In this document: one piece after another, positions 5,457-5,619 of the stretch
Numbering within the stretch: the first letter of the stretch is position 1
Layout of the letters: each line of letters begins with the position of its first letter
NCBI GenBank assembly: GCA_002437585.1
Contig: DJQM01000033.1
Location: forward strand, 1-5,619
Length of the DNA stretch: 5,619 nucleotides
Direction: 5' to 3'
From: Clostridiales bacterium UBA6386
GTDB lineage: Bacteria > Bacillota > Clostridia > Oscillospirales > Oscillospiraceae
The notes under the pieces: model-generated
Database searches by the model: none
What the model was told of the DNA's origin: nothing
The model's input: only the letters and a program-made list of their open reading frames with translations
Program-made: the position numbers and the translations under genes

Positions 5457-5619
5457 GTTCGGACGGGTTTGCTATCCGCTGCGTATACCCGGTCAAGAAA
5501 CGAATCAAACAGCTCCTCCGGCGTTGCATAGTTCAGCTTTTTCCTGGGGCGGGCATTCAGCTCGTCCGCAGCCGCCAGAATATACTCCGCTGAGTAGTCC
5601 TGGATGGAAGCACCCTTTG
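5414..5619 (-). CDS. IS30-family transposase, C-terminal fragment (runs off window)
   Basis: The minus strand encodes 67 residues up to a TGA at 5416-5414, with the N-terminal part beyond the right edge. The segment KGASIQDYSAEYILAAADEL followed by NARPRKKLNYATPEELFD is the conserved C-terminus of IS30-type DDE transposases, where an asparagine/arginine-proline motif (LNxRPRKxLxYxTPxE) follows the last catalytic region. The DDE residues themselves are mostly outside the window. After the usual end (about FLDRVYA) the frame continues for roughly 18 residues (SKPVRTCQGQAAAPCLRHP) that look non-conserved and pass through a repeat; this tail may be acquired. The family call is secure; whether the rest of the gene is intact cannot be seen. 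Confidence 0.85.
   Translation of the reverse strand, partial: KGASIQDYSAEYILAAADELNARPRKKLNYATPEELFDSFLDRVYAADSKPVRTCQGQAAAPCLRHP

Noticed and set aside
5152..5529. 125-aa minus-strand ORF overlapping the transposase end
   Set aside because: It is in a different frame from the conserved IS30 C-terminus, which is clearly the real coding frame from 5617 to 5414.

Overview
This 5.6 kb stretch looks chromosomal and most likely comes from a GC-rich anaerobic Clostridia relative (Oscillospiraceae/Ruminococcaceae type). The organism call is an inference. It rests on a fermentative bifunctional AdhE with very GC-rich third positions, sigma-A type promoters with strong Shine-Dalgarno sequences, and a Firmicutes-like IS30 transposase end. 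I cannot name a species.

Layout. Positions 1-239 hold no gene. They contain a long imperfect hairpin (18-63), then a near-consensus promoter (TTGACA, 17 bp, TATAGT) and a palindrome-rich leader. Positions 240-2846 encode a complete AdhE, the acetaldehyde-CoA/alcohol dehydrogenase that converts acetyl-CoA to ethanol and reoxidises two NADH. A strong hairpin at 2868-2911 lies between adhE and a convergent gene and probably terminates both. The convergent gene (4610 down to 2925) encodes a 561-residue protein I do not recognise, with a helix-turn-helix-like C-terminus. Its true start is 4610, because the upstream in-frame ATG at 4634 lies inside an extended -10 promoter.

Positions 4640-5619 are accessory in character. 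They hold an AT-rich promoter region with 19-bp-spaced repeats, a strong ribosome binding site before a very small ORF, a protein-like but start-less reading frame (about 5068-5300), and the C-terminal end of an IS30-family transposase on the minus strand that runs off the window. Two imperfect inverted copies of an IS30-like terminal sequence (about 4766-4805 and 5318-5344) suggest either a small non-autonomous element or an IS end next to a damaged gene.

adhE is a stand-alone, probably highly expressed fermentation gene. The convergent gene has no evident functional link to it. I see no CRISPR array, tRNA, rRNA or recognisable defence system. The least explained parts are the 561-residue protein and the 4750-5400 element.
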